Below, piece after piece: positions 1 to 12,749 of a DNA stretch of 64,000 nt. Source of the stretch: Macrotis lagotis. Lineage: Eukaryota; Chordata; Mammalia; Peramelemorphia; Peramelidae. The notes below the pieces were generated by a model. The model was given only the letters and a program-made list of their open reading frames with translations, ran no database searches and was not told where the DNA came from. Made by a program: the position numbers and the translations under genes. Within the stretch, counting starts at the first letter, position 1. Every line of letters starts with the position of its first letter. The stretch covers positions 11,425,885-11,489,884 of the forward strand of contig NC_133659.1 of the NCBI RefSeq assembly GCF_037893015.1, given 5' to 3'.

Positions 1-160
1 GTGGCTAAGTGGTGCTGATATATCCACTGATAGAGCACTGGTCCTGGAGTCAGGAATACCTGAGTTCAAATCTGGCCTCAGACATTTAATAATTACCTAG
101 CTGTCAGGCCTTGGGCAAGTCATTTAACCCCATTTGCTTTGCAAAAACCAAAAAAAAAGA
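1..160 (+). mobile_element. tRNA-derived marsupial SINE (WSINE/WALLSI type), cut by window start
   Basis: This is a sense-strand copy with the tRNA-like head (gtggctaagtggtgc, gagttcaaatc B box), the core 'ttgggcaagtcatttaacccc', and an A-rich tail near 150-158. The head begins at the first base, so the left target-site duplication is outside the window. It is one of only two plus-strand copies of this family here. Confidence 0.85.
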
Positions 161-184
161 CCTTATATTTATCAATTCAATCCA

Positions 185-1030
185 CTAATTATTTTGTTTT
201 CAATTTTATTAGTCTCTTTTTTGATTTTCAGAATTTCTAACCTGGTTTTTAGTTATATATTTTTTAATTGTTGACCTTTTTTCATCTTTTTAGTTACATA
301 ACAAATTCATTGGTATGCTTTCTCTTTTACATTGATGAAATGTTTAGAAACATAAATTTCCCTCCTTCAGATTGATTTGGCAGCATTCCCAAAGTTTCAA
401 ATGTTGCCTTATTTTCTTTTTTTGGGGAGGGGGTTGCAAGACAGTGGTGTTAAGTGACTTGCCTAAGGTCACACAACTAGGAAATTATTAAATGTCTGAG
501 GCTGCATTTGAACTCAGTTCCTCCTGACTCCAGGGCCCGTGCTCTATCCATTGCACCACTTACCTGCCCCTTTGATGAAATTCTCCATTATTTCTATGAT
601 TTGTTCTTTGAATCACAAATTTTCTGGGACTAAGTTATTTAGCCTCCATTAATTTTAATTTTCTTCAAAGGTCCTTTGTTGAATGAAATTTTTATTATGA
701 CATACTAAGTAAATGCATATTTAATATTTCTGCTTTTCTGCATTATTTTGTGTTTCATTCATATATGAGAAATAAATATATTCCTTTCTCTTCTCATGCA
801 GTAAACATCAAAGATTTATCAAATCTGCCTTATATAAGATTTATATTCAGGCTTTTAATTTCTTTCTTGCCCTTTAGTTAATTTTAGTTAAATTTGTCAA
901 AATCTAGCAGGAGTACATTGAGATTTCAAAATATTATAGTAATAAGTCTATTTCTTCCTATAAAATGATTAATTTTTCCTTTCTATATTTAGATTTTATA
1001 ATATTCAGCACACAAATGTTTATATTGATG
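185..1030 (-). mobile_element. L1 ORF2-derived fragment, minus strand
   Basis: AT-rich sequence resembling the complement of a mammalian L1 ORF2 internal region (for example 'taaatttccctcc' followed by a 'gcagcattcccaaagttt'-like segment, then 'catatttaatatttctgcttttctgcat'). A SINE at 416-570 interrupts it. No open reading frame survives. Assignment is by recall of the L1 pattern. Confidence 0.55.
416..570 (-). mobile_element. Marsupial SINE, minus strand, inserted in L1
   Basis: Poly-T start, then 'gttaagtgacttgcctaaggtcacacaactagg', and the complement of the tRNA-like head ending 'ccattgcaccacttacctgcccc'. The L1-like text resumes on the far side, so the SINE is younger than the L1. Confidence 0.85.
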
Positions 1031-2311
1031 AACTGTTTATTGTGTCAATAAAAATAATGTTTCTTTTAAAAATCTTTTAATAATTAATTTTTCCAAAAAA
1101 TCAACATTAAACAATTAATCTGTCCCTCATTGCCCCTACTGAATAAATTTCAAAACACCAAAGAACAAATTTTTAAAAATACATATAAATTCATAGTTCG
1201 GCAAAACAAATTTCTACATTAGCCATATCCAAAAATGTATGTCTTTTTTCTGAATTTTTAAGTTCATTACTGATCTGTCAAGAGGTGAATCATATGTATC
1301 ACTTTCATTCTTTTGCATTTAATACTAGCTAATAATATGAATGTTTATTATTGCATTGATAAGTGTTCTAGAGTCTTTTAAGTTGTGTTCTTTTCTATAA
1401 TGTTATCACTCTAAAATTTGTCCTCTTGAAAGGTCTTTCTCATTTCCCGTGTAGTTGTCCAGGTAATCATTTCTTATGACATTGTCAAATTGCATTACAC
1501 TTCAACAATGAAATTAGTCAGGCCATTATCCAATAGGAGGACATGAAACATATAATTTCCCTGGCTCTCTCTTTTTATCAAGTCTACTGATGCATTATCA
1601 GAGATCACGGCTACTACCACTAGCTTCCTAAGTTCACTGGAAACATAACATTTTTTCCCCAGTCTTTTTAATTTTGTGTGACTATTTCAAGTGCCTTCCT
1701 AGTAGATAGCATGTTGTTGTATTCTGCTTTCTAATCTAATCTTGGTACTCTTTTCCATTTTATGGGTAAGTTCATTCCATTCATTTTCATCATTATAATA
1801 GCTAATTGTATGTTTCCTTCCATTCTGTCCTTTATTACTTTAATCTTTTACAACCAAGGATTACTGATGGAATAGATTGGTATTTTTAAATGACCCTGAT
1901 TGTCATATAATTACTCAGCCTTGACTGGAAAGGGATAAAGCATCATGGAACCAGGGTACTTGAGATTACGTAGTAAAATTTCCATTTCATACTGACACTC
2001 AATAAAGTAATCTAATTCAGGTTATACATTGAGTGAAAAGTAGAACCCAAATCTACTGCCTGTTGCTATAAAGTTCTTTCCAATCCCCTAATATTTCCAC
2101 TTTTTACTATAATACATTCCTAGAAATGATATAATAGAGAAAATAGCTATAGAGTGGCTTTTCTTGATCCATGAGAATAATGCTGCAATTGGGGTTTGAT
2201 CAAATAAATCATAGAGAAAGCCTACTGCACATCATAAACATAAAGATACAAGCATAAATCACTACACATTACCAAAAAATAGTTAGAATACATGCTGTCT
2301 CATGAAATAGA
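1031..2311. other. Intergenic, nothing recognised
   Basis: AT-rich sequence with frequent stops in all frames. No gene, RNA gene or dated repeat is recognised. Much of it may be decayed L1, but this is not demonstrable by eye. Confidence 0.4.
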
Positions 2312-2459
2312 TTTTTTAGGGTTTTTTTTCCCAAGGCAATGGGGTTAAGTGGCTTGCCCAAAGCCACACAGGTAATTATTAAGTGTCTGAGATCAGATTT
2401 GAACTCAGGTCCTCCTGACTCCAGGGCCAGTGCTCTATCCACTGTGCCACCTAGCACCC
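2312..2459 (-). mobile_element. Marsupial SINE, minus strand
   Basis: Contains the core 'ggcaatggggttaagtggct' and the complement of the B box (gatttgaactcaggtcc), ending 'actgtgccacctagc'. The 83-codon open frame on the minus strand at 2269-2520 is this SINE read through, not a gene. Confidence 0.88.
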
Positions 2460-3333
2460 TGGACACAGAAAGGATTGACAGATTGATAGCTCTTTCTTGA
2501 TTCTGTTGGTGGTGGTGCATGGCTGTTCTTAGTTGGTGGAGCAGTTTATCTGGTTAATTCTGATAAAATAGATTTGAAAGAACAATGAATGAATAGTTTT
2601 ACAATGATTATACAATGGACCCCAATGTACCACAAACTGGATACAGTGCATAAAAAAACAGTCCAATTATGCCATAAATTTGATCTATTGGCAACAGACT
2701 AGCAATAATGAATACCAGTTAACCATGATTATTCTTTCTTTAGTAGAAAGTTGTCAAGAGCAGAGATGGAGCATGATTTAGAAAATACAGGTCCTTCTTT
2801 CTTCCTTTAATAATGGTGGAAATGGTGAGGAGGATGATAATGACCTGAAATGATGAGTTGAAATGGACCCCTTTGTACCCTAACTTTCTAGGCTTTCTAT
2901 ATAATACTGTCTCCTAACCCCACACAGTGTTCCCAAATTGGATTTCTTGCAGTTCCTTACACAAAATATTCTGTCTTTAATTCTCTATCTTTGCATTTGC
3001 CATCTTCCTCACTTAGATTTTATCCCCTCTTCTGCTCAAAGAACCCTAGTTGACAAGGGACTTCCTGGAGCTCACTCTGATTGGCCTCCCTCCAAAGCAC
3101 CAAAAATGCTTGGAATTTCTTTTGTACTTGCAAAAATATTATATATACATAAATATGGGTGTATCAATCTATCCATAAGCACTTCTCAGGTGCGTACCTC
3201 TCTATGCTACGCCCTTGGAATAGAAAACTCCCTGTCCTTATCTTCTAATGCAGAACACACTGTGTACACATATAGAAGATCAAATGAAATACTATTTGTA
3301 AAGTGCTAGGCACATAATACTAAGTAAATCAAT
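2460..3333. other. Intergenic, nothing recognised
   Basis: No repeat or gene recognised. A 123-codon plus-strand open frame (2938-3309) has no domain, signal or family resemblance and no codon pattern typical of a gene. It is taken as chance. Confidence 0.4.
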
Positions 3334-3422
3334 CCTTCTTTTCCTTCCTTCCCTCCCTCCTTTCTTCCTTCCTTCCTTCCTTCTTTCCCTCCCTTCCTCC
3401 CTCCCTCCCTTCCTTCCTTCCT
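3334..3422. repeat. (CCTT/CCCT)n polypyrimidine microsatellite
   Basis: About 89 bases of imperfect ttcc/ctcc units on the plus strand with no purines, a typical interrupted tetranucleotide tract. Confidence 0.9.
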
Positions 3423-4359
3423 CAAACTGAAACCAATTTAGAACCCATTCTTCCTGCAGTTTTGAAAGTCCAAAATCCCCATGATAAATTCCATAGATGA
3501 CTTTTCTCTATAATGCCCTATTGAGCTTGAGAATCCAGGGTCATCTCCAGGTCTACATAAAATCCAGGTAATCAATGACCATTATATTGCCTTGATTTTC
3601 CATTCTCTTAAGCTTGTCAAAGAATGACATTATGTGGGTCTGCCATGACTCATTCTTCACTTGTGCTACCTTTTAAGGTAGTTCATTGGAAAGACCTCAG
3701 TATTTGGAGTCAGGGAGCATACATTTGAATCCTGATTTTGTTGCTTACTACTATATATTTTGAGATTTATTTTGGAAGACATTCATATGTTGTCTTTATT
3801 TTGAATGCATTTTAACATTTTTAGATGCAACATGTCCACATTTGTTCACAACAGAGTAGCCAATCAATATTGGGATCAGCCTGTGAGTGGCGGCTCTACT
3901 TCCATCCCTGATGATATAAAATGACCCAGTCTCCCCCACCCCAAAGAAAATTAGAAAAAGAACTATTTTCTCACTTGTGAATAGCAGTTATACCATAGGG
4001 TTTTTAAATGAAAGTAGCCTTGAAGTACAAAATATATGTTGATACTTTATTCTTAGCACTTTTTTCAAAGCTTCACATTCCATTGGAAAAACCATAAAAT
4101 ATCTCCAAGTCATCCAATGGACTGGGAATACCAATACAGACATGAAATTTACCTTCCTTCCAAAAACTAGGTGGAGAAGATAAAGAGGGAATGAGGATAA
4201 AGGGAAAGATGACCAGGTTGACTGGATGTCCTTCATCCCACATTCAAGGCAAGTATCTCTGATATTTGAGACAAATGGCAGTAGGGTTGTGTTTGTAATG
4301 GCTTGGTGATTCAATCATGTGACTCCCATTATTCTCCCAATAAAATAAAAAAATAAAAA
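3423..4359. other. Intergenic, nothing recognised
   Basis: No gene or repeat family recognised. A 108-codon minus-strand open frame (3988-4314) has no recognisable family or domain. Confidence 0.4.
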
Positions 4360-4740
4360 TGCCCTGTTTGACATCCAAAGCCTTTTGTAACTAACCTCCT
4401 CCTACCTTTCCAGTCTAACACTGTCCTCTCACCCTCATCCAGTGACACTCAAACTCTTAATTCAGAATGTTCTTCACCATCATCATCATTACTGATCTCC
4501 CAGGCTTTCTTTTAAGTCATGACTGAAAGTCCACCTTCCACCATCACCCTCTTAATTCCAGTGCTTTCACTCTGTTAGTTATTTCCTCAGTTATCCTGTC
4601 CATGACATGCTACATCTGTATTTGTTTGCACGTCATCTCCTCCATTAGATGGTAAGGTCCTTGGGGTCAGGAACCCTCTGATTTTTTTTGTTTCTCCTGG
4701 GCTCCCCAAATGGTGGGTTCAAAATTTGGTGATTGATATT
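4360..4740 (+). mobile_element. L2/CR1-type LINE 3' fragment
   Basis: Reads like the 3' end of an L2-type LINE on the plus strand: 'catccaaagccttttgtaac', pyrimidine-rich 'ctacctttccagtctaacac', then 'agatggtaaggtccttgggg' and 'gtttctcctgggctcc', the decayed equivalents of the L2 terminal 'gagctccttgagggcagg' text. Confidence 0.6.
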
Positions 4741-4860
4741 CATTTGGAATATTGATCTCTAGTTTTCTTTCTCTCTGCTTTGAGTATTTATGTCATAGTT
4801 AAATCATAGAAAGAATTTGTATTCCTTCTTATCCTATTTTTCCAAAAAGTTTATGTAATT

Positions 4861-5008
4861 TTGGGGGGGGATTTGCAAAGTAATAGGAGTTGAGCAACTT
4901 GCCCAAGGCCACACAGCTAGGTAATTATTAAGTGTCTGAGGCAGGATTTGAATTCAGGTCCTCCTAACTCCAGGGCCAGTGCTCTATCCACTGTGCCATC
5001 TAGTAGCC
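4861..5008 (-). mobile_element. Marsupial SINE, minus strand
   Basis: Core 'cttgcccaaggccacacagctaggtaattattaagtgtctgagg' and the head complement ending 'ccactgtgccatctagtagcc'. The tail side is a G run rather than T. It is moderately diverged. Confidence 0.85.
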
Positions 5009-5034
5009 ATCATGTGATATTAGAATTGATGTTT

Positions 5035-5265
5035 GTCCTTCATTCTTGAAGAAGAGCATGACATCAGGGAAGTGATGCCAAAATGAGCAAGTGAGTTGGA
5101 TTTGAGTGAAGGGGCTGTACTAAGTCCCCAGCCTCACTTTTTCCTCCTAAGTCATTTGGGTCCAGTGGCCAGATATGATTCAGCACAACTGGAGATAGCC
5201 CTAACTGTGAAACCTAAGGTCACTAACTCCAGGGCTGGTGCTCTATGCACTGCACCACCTAGATG
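5035..5265 (-). mobile_element. Second marsupial SINE family, minus strand
   Basis: 'ttgtccttcattcttgaagaagagcatgacatcaggg', then 'ttggatttgagtgaagg' and 'catttgggtccagtggccag'. The reverse complement of 36420-36610 is the same element, which makes these two independent copies of one family in opposite orientations. Confidence 0.75.
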
Positions 5266-7190
5266 CCTTAATATTAGAATTAAATATTCTTTAAATGTTT
5301 AATAGAATTCACTTGTAAATCCACATGGATTTGAATTCAACTCTCCTGGCTGTATTTCTATCTCTGCTTTTGCTGCCACTATACTTTCTCAGCCTCTTCC
5401 TTGCCAAAGGAAGAAAATAATGAAGGGTGGGGGGGGATCTATGCAAAGAAAAAACTGAAAATGCAGATGTGCCCCCAAATAACCCCAATTTTCTCATCCC
5501 TGAGATGGGAGCACCTCATCCAAGCCCCCTCCTTGACAGATGAGGAAACAAGAGCAAATTTAAGTGACTTACCCAAAGTCACACAGGTGGTGAGTGGCAG
5601 AGCCAGATTTGATAATTAGTAACCCTGTCTACAGACCAGAGATGGGGAAATGGGAGGATTCATGCTTCAGAAAGAATTCTGGTGTCTTAAACATCTCAAA
5701 AACTGATCTGCTCTTTGTCAAAAGCCTGGCATTTCCCACAGGGTTTCTTCATCTATAAACAACATCTGGGCTGTTGGATGTCAGTTATGGAAATGCTGTG
5801 GCATGGAGTTTGACAAATTTGACAGCCTGGTCCCATTGCATGAGATCTAAGCATCTGGCATAGCACAAAGGGTGGGTTTTTGTCTTGGGCTGAAGATGAG
5901 GCATCGTGAGATCTGTGGGTTGTCTTGTTGACTGCTGGGATATTGTTTTTGAAAGATTGTGTGGAAAAAGCACTGGCTCTCCTGTCCAACAGTCTATGTG
6001 TCCCCTGATCATACCCACTCCTCCTGCCTCTTATCTTTCTCCTCTGCTTCTTCTCCATGAGTTCTGTGAGAAGAGAGATTGCTTGATTTTTTGTAGTTAT
6101 ACCTAGTGTCTAGCACAATGCCCATGCACACAAGGTGCTTGATGATTGATCTGCAGTCTTCTATCCCAGATAGGAAAGTTCTGGTTTCCTCAAAGATTGG
6201 TTTCTTTCACCTATGATCCTAAGGGTAAGTCAATGAAACTTCCCCTTCCTGTAAACTTCCTGAACCGCTGTGAATCCCAACTTAAACTAGATGTTCTGCC
6301 CCCAAACTTCTTGCATGACATATGGACTCAGGACTCCCAGGAGGAGTTTGGTACATTCGTGCACCAAGCCCTGGTAGCTTGTTACTAAACCAACGTGTCC
6401 TAGGTTCTGCAAAGACATCCTTAGTGCATGCTGTTCATCCAACCTTGGAAATTGGACTTGTTGGGCTGCACCAGTTTGGAGATGCCAGTCCTAGACTCAG
6501 GATGCTTAGTAGCCTGTCTAATACCCTTACCTTGGTGTCCCTGCCTCCCATGACCTTAGGTACTGTCATTTATCATACAATCCTCTCTCTTGGGTCTTCT
6601 CTTCTACAAAGCAAGTTAAAGGGATTTTTACTTCTGCATCTCCTTTTTAATCCCTGCAAATGACCCCCACATGTGAAAAACATAATAATGAGTTAAAAAA
6701 AGAGGGAACTGAAAATTCATCAAGGCAAATCAAAGATTAAGCATATCAGCCAATAAGTATTTCTTATGATTACAGTGGAAAGAGAATCAGATTTAAACTC
6801 TTATTAAGGACTTATGACATCTCAGCCCCTCTGATAAACTCTGAAGGCTCAAAACTAAACCAGAAAGACAATCCCTGATTTCAAGGGAGCTTATTTTCTA
6901 ATTGAGGAAGACAGTAAGATAGGGGGAACTGATGGGGAAGTGAGAGGAAATGTGACATGCTGTGCTAGGGAGTTTGGGATGACAGGAGAGTCAGTTAGAG
7001 GCAAGATATACCAAAAGTTCACAGACCAGACCCGGAGTCCCAGGGACAGAGTACTTCTCACATTTTTTTTCTCAGACACAGTATTATTTTTTGCCCCCAA
7101 AGCATTGAACAATTAAGTCAGCTACACTCGGACTAGGGTCTTTTGTATGTCCATGTGCAAGTGGTCACAAGGTTTGTTCTAGGTCCACAT
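5266..7190. other. Intergenic, mostly unrecognised
   Basis: Apart from a MIR copy at 5507-5640, nothing is recognised. Overlapping short open frames at 5753-6106 and 6146-6663 on both strands have no domain features and are treated as chance. Confidence 0.4.
5507..5640 (-). mobile_element. MIR-type SINE, minus strand
   Basis: 'cttgacagatgaggaaac', 'ttaagtgacttacccaaagtcacacagg', 'gagccagattt': the ordinary reverse-complement MIR core text. Confidence 0.75.
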
Positions 7191-7194
7191 TCAA

Positions 7195-8550
7195 TGATTC
7201 TATATAAATTCTACATGTACAATCATATTAAACACATTTCTACATTAATCATGTTGTGAAAGAAGATTCAGAACAAAAGGGAAAAACACGAGAAAAAAAA
7301 TGAATAATATGCTTCTGTCAGCATTCAGACTCCATGGTTCTTTCTCTGAATGTGGATGGCGTTTTCAATCACAAGTCCTTTAGGATTGTCCTTGACCCCT
7401 GTATTGCCAAGAAGAGCTAAATACAGCATAGTTTCTCATCACACAATATTGCTGTTAGGATGTACAATGTTCTAGTTTTGCCCTCGCCACCCAGTTCCAA
7501 TTCATGTTAAGTTGTTCCAAAATCTACCTGCTCATCATTTCTTACAATACCATAATGTTCTGTTATATTCATATATCACAATTTGTTCAACTATTCCTCA
7601 GTCAATGGTTATCCCCTCATTTTCTAATTCGTTGCCACCACAAAAGGAACTGCTACAAATGTTTTTGTGCATGTTAGTCCTTCCCCTTTTAAATGATCTT
7701 TTTGGGATACAGATCTAGTGGTATTATGGAATCGAAGTATATGCACAATTTTATAGCCCTTTGGACAGAGTTATAAATTGTTCTCTAGAATGGTTGGATC
7801 AGTAGGACATTGGTATTGCAATTTTCCCACTTTCTCCAACATTTATCATTTTCCTTTCCTGTCATGTTAGCCAATCTGAAAGGTGTTGTTCTGATGTACA
7901 TTTCTCCAGTTAAAAGTGTTTTAGAACACTTCTTCATTTGCTAATAGATAACTTTGCTTTCTTCATTTGAAAACTGCCCATTCATATCCTTTGACCATTT
8001 ATCAGTTGGGGAATGACTAGCATTCTTATAACTTTGACTCAGTTCTTTCTCTATATTTGAGAAATGAGGCCTTTATCAGAAATATTAATTGGAAAAATTG
8101 TTTCCCAACTTTTTGCTTTCCTTCTAATCTCGGCTGCATCGATCTGTTTAGAGTAAGCAAAACTATTTAGTTTGCACTTCATCATGTTATCTATTTCTTG
8201 TTTGGTCATAAATTCTTCTCTGCTCCATAGATCTGACAGATAAACTATATTTTGCTCTCCTGATTTGTTTATGGTGGCACCCTTTATGTTTAAATCATGT
8301 ACTCATTTTAATCTGATCTTGGTATAGGATGCGAGATGTGGGTCTTACACAACCTAGTTTGTCCATCCTATTTTCCAGTTTTCCCTGCGGTTTTTGTCAT
8401 CTAGTTTTTTCCCATTTATCAAATAGTAAATTACTATAGTTTTTACTATGTCTTGTGTACCTGATCCACCACTCTATTTTTTAGGCAGTACCAGATACTT
8501 TTGATGATCTGATAAGGTTAGGCTATCTTCCTTCACATTTTTTCCCCATT
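7195..8550 (-). mobile_element. L1 3' portion, minus strand
   Basis: About 1.35 kb reading as the complement of the marsupial L1 3' end. The 3' UTR side lies near 7200-7480 (hydrophobic AT-rich text and the complement of 'gttctgattcttc'). It is followed by the terminal ORF2 region, with typical complement strings such as 'cctcagtcaatggttatccc', 'cctttgaccatttatcagttgggga' and 'gggatacagatctagtgg'. Frames are broken throughout. Confidence 0.8.
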
Positions 8551-9384
8551 AGTCACCCACTCTTAAGGATTTTAGAATCTCAGATGAAGAAGCACACTAG
8601 AACTGGTAATCACAGACATGGAGTCCCTTTTGTGTTATATATTGGTGTTTGACACATTCATAAAATCACCTTTAAAAAACCAAAACCTCAAGCCCACCCA
8701 TCCCAAATCACACTTATGTCAATCTCATTTGGAGTCTTAACTCAGATTGGGCAAGTGCAGTGTTGCAGCAGAGCATTAAGTTTCCAAGAACCCCAACAGT
8801 GATATTCTGGGATATCCTTCCTCCTTCCAAGGTCAAATCCTAGGTGAACTCTGACTTCTTGTTTCAGGCACAAAATTTTCTAATTGTAACTCTGACCTTA
8901 GTTTTTTTTTATTCCCACGGGTAACATTTGATACTCAACAGAGCTTAGGTTCATAAAAAAGACATGACCAAACTCTTTTAAGTTTACAAACCTCAGCAAA
9001 GAGCCAGAGAGAGAGAAAGAGAGAGAAAGACATTTAGAGGAATTGGAAAGAGAAGCAGAAGTGAAAAGTGTAGTTGGGTTTCTTAGAAGAGATTCTGTTA
9101 AAATACCACTGTGGTTATGCATTTAACTGAGTGAGAAATTTTGAAAGTTATTTGCTTTAGCCAGCTACAGTTGGCTTTGCAGGTTGGGAGAGGAATATGC
9201 AAAAAATTATTGCCTGCCCAATACTGGAACCACAGGAGATTTGGGGGGCAATTATTGCCCTTGCTTTCAAAAGGACCTACATGTTAAAAAAAAGGACCTA
9301 CATGTTAAAAAAAACCAATATTTTTAAAATGTTATTATTCATATTAATGAGTGTTTTGGTAAAGATTTTGCAGTCCACACAACT
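8551..9384. other. Intergenic, with a 22-bp tandem duplication
   Basis: No gene or repeat family recognised. At about 9271-9312 the phrase 'aaggacctacatgttaaaaa' occurs twice in tandem. Confidence 0.4.
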
Positions 9385-9560
9385 AAAATGTCAGATAAGC
9401 ACATTGTGGTACAGAAATATAATGGAATATTAATATGCCACCAAAATGATGAATAGAAAGGATTCAGAGAAACTTGGGAAGATCCATTTGAACTGATACA
9501 AAACCAGTAGAAGCAGAAAGTCAGGTTACACAATTAACACAGTTCTGTAGATGGAAACAA
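9385..9560 (+). mobile_element. L1 3'-end fragment, plus strand
   Basis: 'cattgtggtacagaaatataatggaatattaatatgcc', 'gattcagagaaacttgggaagatc' and 'aaaaccagtagaagcagaaa' match the end of marsupial L1 ORF2 plus the start of its 3' UTR. It lies upstream of an earlier ORF2 section (9561 onward), so the two are separate insertions. Confidence 0.7.
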
Positions 9561-10331
9561 TTACCTAAGAATTCTGTGGGAAGAGCATTAGCTATGAGGG
9601 AGATAAAACTAGATGTCTTTCCAATAAAATCAGGAGTAAAGCATTGTACCATTCAATGTAGTGTTAGAAATGCTAGCTGTAACAGTAAGATAATGAAACA
9701 GAAATTGAAAGAATAAGGAAAGACAAAGAATCAACAATTTTACTGCCTTTTACAGCTAATATGATCGTTTACTTTAAAAAAAACTCTATGGATTTAACTG
9801 AAAGAAAAAATCTAATTAAAATAATGAACAACTTTTTCAAAGTTTCCCATCAAAATATTAATCATCAGTATTTCTGTATATTACTGACAGTCCAGAAGGA
9901 AGAGATAAAAAGAGAAGTTTCATTTAAATGAATTACAGAAAATATAAAATGCTTGGAAGCCTGTTTTCCAAGACAGAACTATATGAGTACAAGCACAAAA
10001 CATTCTTTATTTAAAAAAAGCAACCAAAGGTATGTCTAAATAATTAAGCTGAGCCAATACAATAAGATAGTCATATTGTCTAAATTGCCAGACCAATGAA
10101 ATTACAAAAGGATTACTTTATAGAGCTAAGAAAAATAGGAAGGAAGAGAGTTTACAAATATTTTATCTCAAACTATATTACAAAACAATAATCATCAAAG
10201 CAATTTTAGTGCTGGTTAAGAAATAGGTTGATTAGTGGAGCAGATTGGCTACATAATATGTAGAAACAAACATTATAGCTTCATATTTAATAAACACAAA
10301 AATCTCATTCTTGGAGCATGAACTCACTTTT

Positions 10332-10499
10332 CTTGTTTTGGGGATTTTTTTTTTGTTTTTTGCAAGGCAATGGGGTTAAGTGACTTGCCCAAGGTCATAC
10401 AGCTAGGCAATTATTAAATGTCTGAGGTCAGATTTGAGCTCAGGTCCTCCTGACTCCAGGGCTGGTGCTCTATCCACTGTGCCACCTAGCTTCCCCTAC
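10332..10499 (-). mobile_element. Marsupial SINE with clear target-site duplication
   Basis: Minus-strand SINE with poly-T tail at its left. The 13-base duplication tgaactcactttt is present at 10319-10331 and 10500-10512. It is inserted in the plus-strand L1. Confidence 0.95.
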
Positions 10500-11225
10500 T
10501 GAACTCACTTTTCAACAAAAACTATTAGGAAAACTGGAAAGTAATTAGACAAAAACCAGGCATAGGCCATATAGTAAGATAATTAGAACACAACTTAAAC
10601 ATGATTAAATAAACAAATTAAAGGATTAAAGCATGACCAAACAAAAGACAGAAAGTATAAAGAGTATGATTTTTATTATATAAAACTGAAAAGTTTTTGC
10701 ATAAACAAAATCAATGCAAGTAAAATTAGAAAATAAACATAAATGAGGGGGAAAATCTTAACAAATAATTATCTCTAATAAAGCTGTCATTTCTAAGATA
10801 TCTATGGAACTGATTCAAATTTTTAAGATTTAAGGTTCATTCCCCAATTGATAAATAAATAATCAAAGGCACTTTTTTCAGAGAAAGAAATTCAAGTTAT
10901 CAATAGCCATATGAAAAAAATGTTCTCAATCACAATTAATGCAAATTTAAATAAGTTTGAGGTATCATTTCATTCCCATAACATTAACTAAAATGACAAA
11001 AAAGAAAAATGAAAAATTCTAGATGGGATTTGGGAAAACAGTGACAAAAATGCACTGTTGTTGGAGCTGTGAACTGGTCTAGTCATTCTGGAAAGCAATG
11101 GGGAACTATTCCTCCAAAGCTATCAAATATCCTTTGACCTAACAGTACCACTACTAGGTCTATACCCTAAACAAATCAAAGGAAGAGGAAAAGGATTCAT
11201 GTGTACAAAAATACTTATAGCATCT

Positions 11226-11383
11226 TTTTTTTTAGGTTTTTTTTGGCAAGGCAAATGGGATTAAGTGGCTTGCCCAAGGCCACACAGCTAGGTAATTATT
11301 AAATGTCTGAGACCGGATTTGAACCCAGGTACTCCTGACTCCAAGGCCGGTGATTTATCCACTATGCCACCTAGCTGCCCCTA
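11226..11383 (-). mobile_element. Marsupial SINE with target-site duplication
   Basis: Minus-strand SINE. The duplication atagcatct lies at 11217-11225 and 11384-11392. It is nested in the same L1 as the copy at 10332. Confidence 0.93.
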
Positions 11384-11599
11384 ATAGCATCTCTTTTTTT
11401 GAGGTGGCAAAGAACTGGAAACTGAGGGAATACCTATCACCTGGGGAATAGCTGAACTAGTTATGGCACATGAATGAAACATAATACTATTGTGTTATAA
11501 GGAATGATGAAGGGAGTAGTTTCAGAGAAACCTAGGAAGATTTGTATGAATTAATGTGGAAAAAATTGAATTGAATCTTGAAGAAACCAGTGAGACTAG

Positions 11600-11965
11600 G
11601 AGGCAATAGATGAAGACAGGAAGAGTTCCAGCTATAAGAGATAGTCAGTTAAAAATATTGTACCGAGATGGAATATCTTGTTCAGAGAACAGTAAAGAGG
11701 CTGGTGTCACTGGATCACAGAATGGGTTGGAGGTAGGGAAAGAGGGAAAATTAGTTGTAGATAAGACTGGAAATGGAGAAAGGACCAGGTTATAAAAGGT
11801 TTTAAAAGTCAAAGAAAAGATTTTATATTTTATCCTAGAAGTAATAGGGAGCTCCTGAAGTTAATTGATTTAGAATATGGAAGGAGGTTTTATGACCCGA
11901 TCTGAATTTAAGTAAGATCAGTTGGACAGATCATTGGAGGATGGACTAGAGGTCATCTCTTATTA
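11600..11965 (+). repeat. Old dispersed repeat, 'tttatcctagaagtaatagggagctcc' type
   Basis: Contains 'aagattttatattttatcctagaagtaatagggagctcctgaag' and 'ttttatgacccgatctgaat'. The same kind of text, with shared order, recurs at 50935-51060. I recognise it as a common mammal/marsupial interspersed repeat but cannot name the family with confidence. Confidence 0.5.
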
Positions 11966-12194
11966 GATTGAGACCAGGCTAAAGAACTCATTGGTTTGGC
12001 TTGGCCATTGTTGTTGTAAGAGTGGGCTCCATTATTGGGAAAATTATGTCATTGGGTAGTGTTATGTCTGGGACCCAGGAAAACAAATTAAATTTCTTCA
12101 CCAGATGACAGTCCCTCAAATACTTGAGTCTTCTCCAAGGTAAACATCCCCAGTATCTTCAATGAATAATCATTGACAGTATAAAATGCCTATT

Positions 12195-12405
12195 TTAATT
12201 GGGCAACTAGTGGAGTTGCCTCAGACATTTATCAGCTATGTGACCCTGGGCAAGTCACTTCATTTTATTTGCCTCAGTTTCCTCATTTGTAGAATGAATT
12301 GGAAAAGGAAATGTCAAGCTACTCCAGTATCTTTGCCAAGAAAATTCCAACTGGGGTCATAAAAGGTCTGATGTGACTGAAAAATGACTGAATGGCACTG
12401 AAGTA
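12195..12405 (+). mobile_element. MAR1-type SINE, plus strand
   Basis: 'gtgaccctgggcaagtcact', 'cctcagtttcctcatttgtagaatgaattgg', 'actccagtatctttgccaagaaaa', 'actgaaaaatgactgaat'. It is the sense form of the copy at 12750-12985. Confidence 0.8.
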
Positions 12406-12749
12406 GGTTGCTAGATAGATCAGTTTCAAAGCCCTGACTGCAAAGAGTTTATGATCAAAACTACATAATAATCCTTTGCTAGTTTGATTGGGTTCTCAAT
12501 GAATTAACAGATCAATTGAGGTGGCGCCATTTTTATTCTCTTATATCAACATGCCCGTGAGCCATCGATATTTTCCCAGTTATTTAGTTCTAGCCTTTGG
12601 TGGGTTGGAGGCTTCTAGGGAGAGATAGTCTACTCCTTACCAAAGCAGTCATTCTATTTGTGTGCAGCTCAAATTGTGAGGAAGTTTTTCTTATTTCTAG
12701 ACTAATTTTACCTCTTTGAAATGTCCATCTATTGTTGCCAGATCTGTTG

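Larger units (their letters stand above)
9561..11595 (+). mobile_element. L1 ORF2 3' region, plus strand, with two nested SINEs
   Basis: A decayed ORF2 C-terminal stretch. The reverse-transcriptase-side text is near 9600-9800 and the late ORF2 text near 10850-11220 ('ttccccaattgataaataaa', 'catatgaaaaaaatgttctc', 'ccactactaggtctataccc'). After the second SINE it continues with 'ggcaaagaactggaaactgagg' and 'ggaatactattgtg'-like text. SINEs at 10332-10499 and 11226-11383 split it. No frame is intact. Confidence 0.8.
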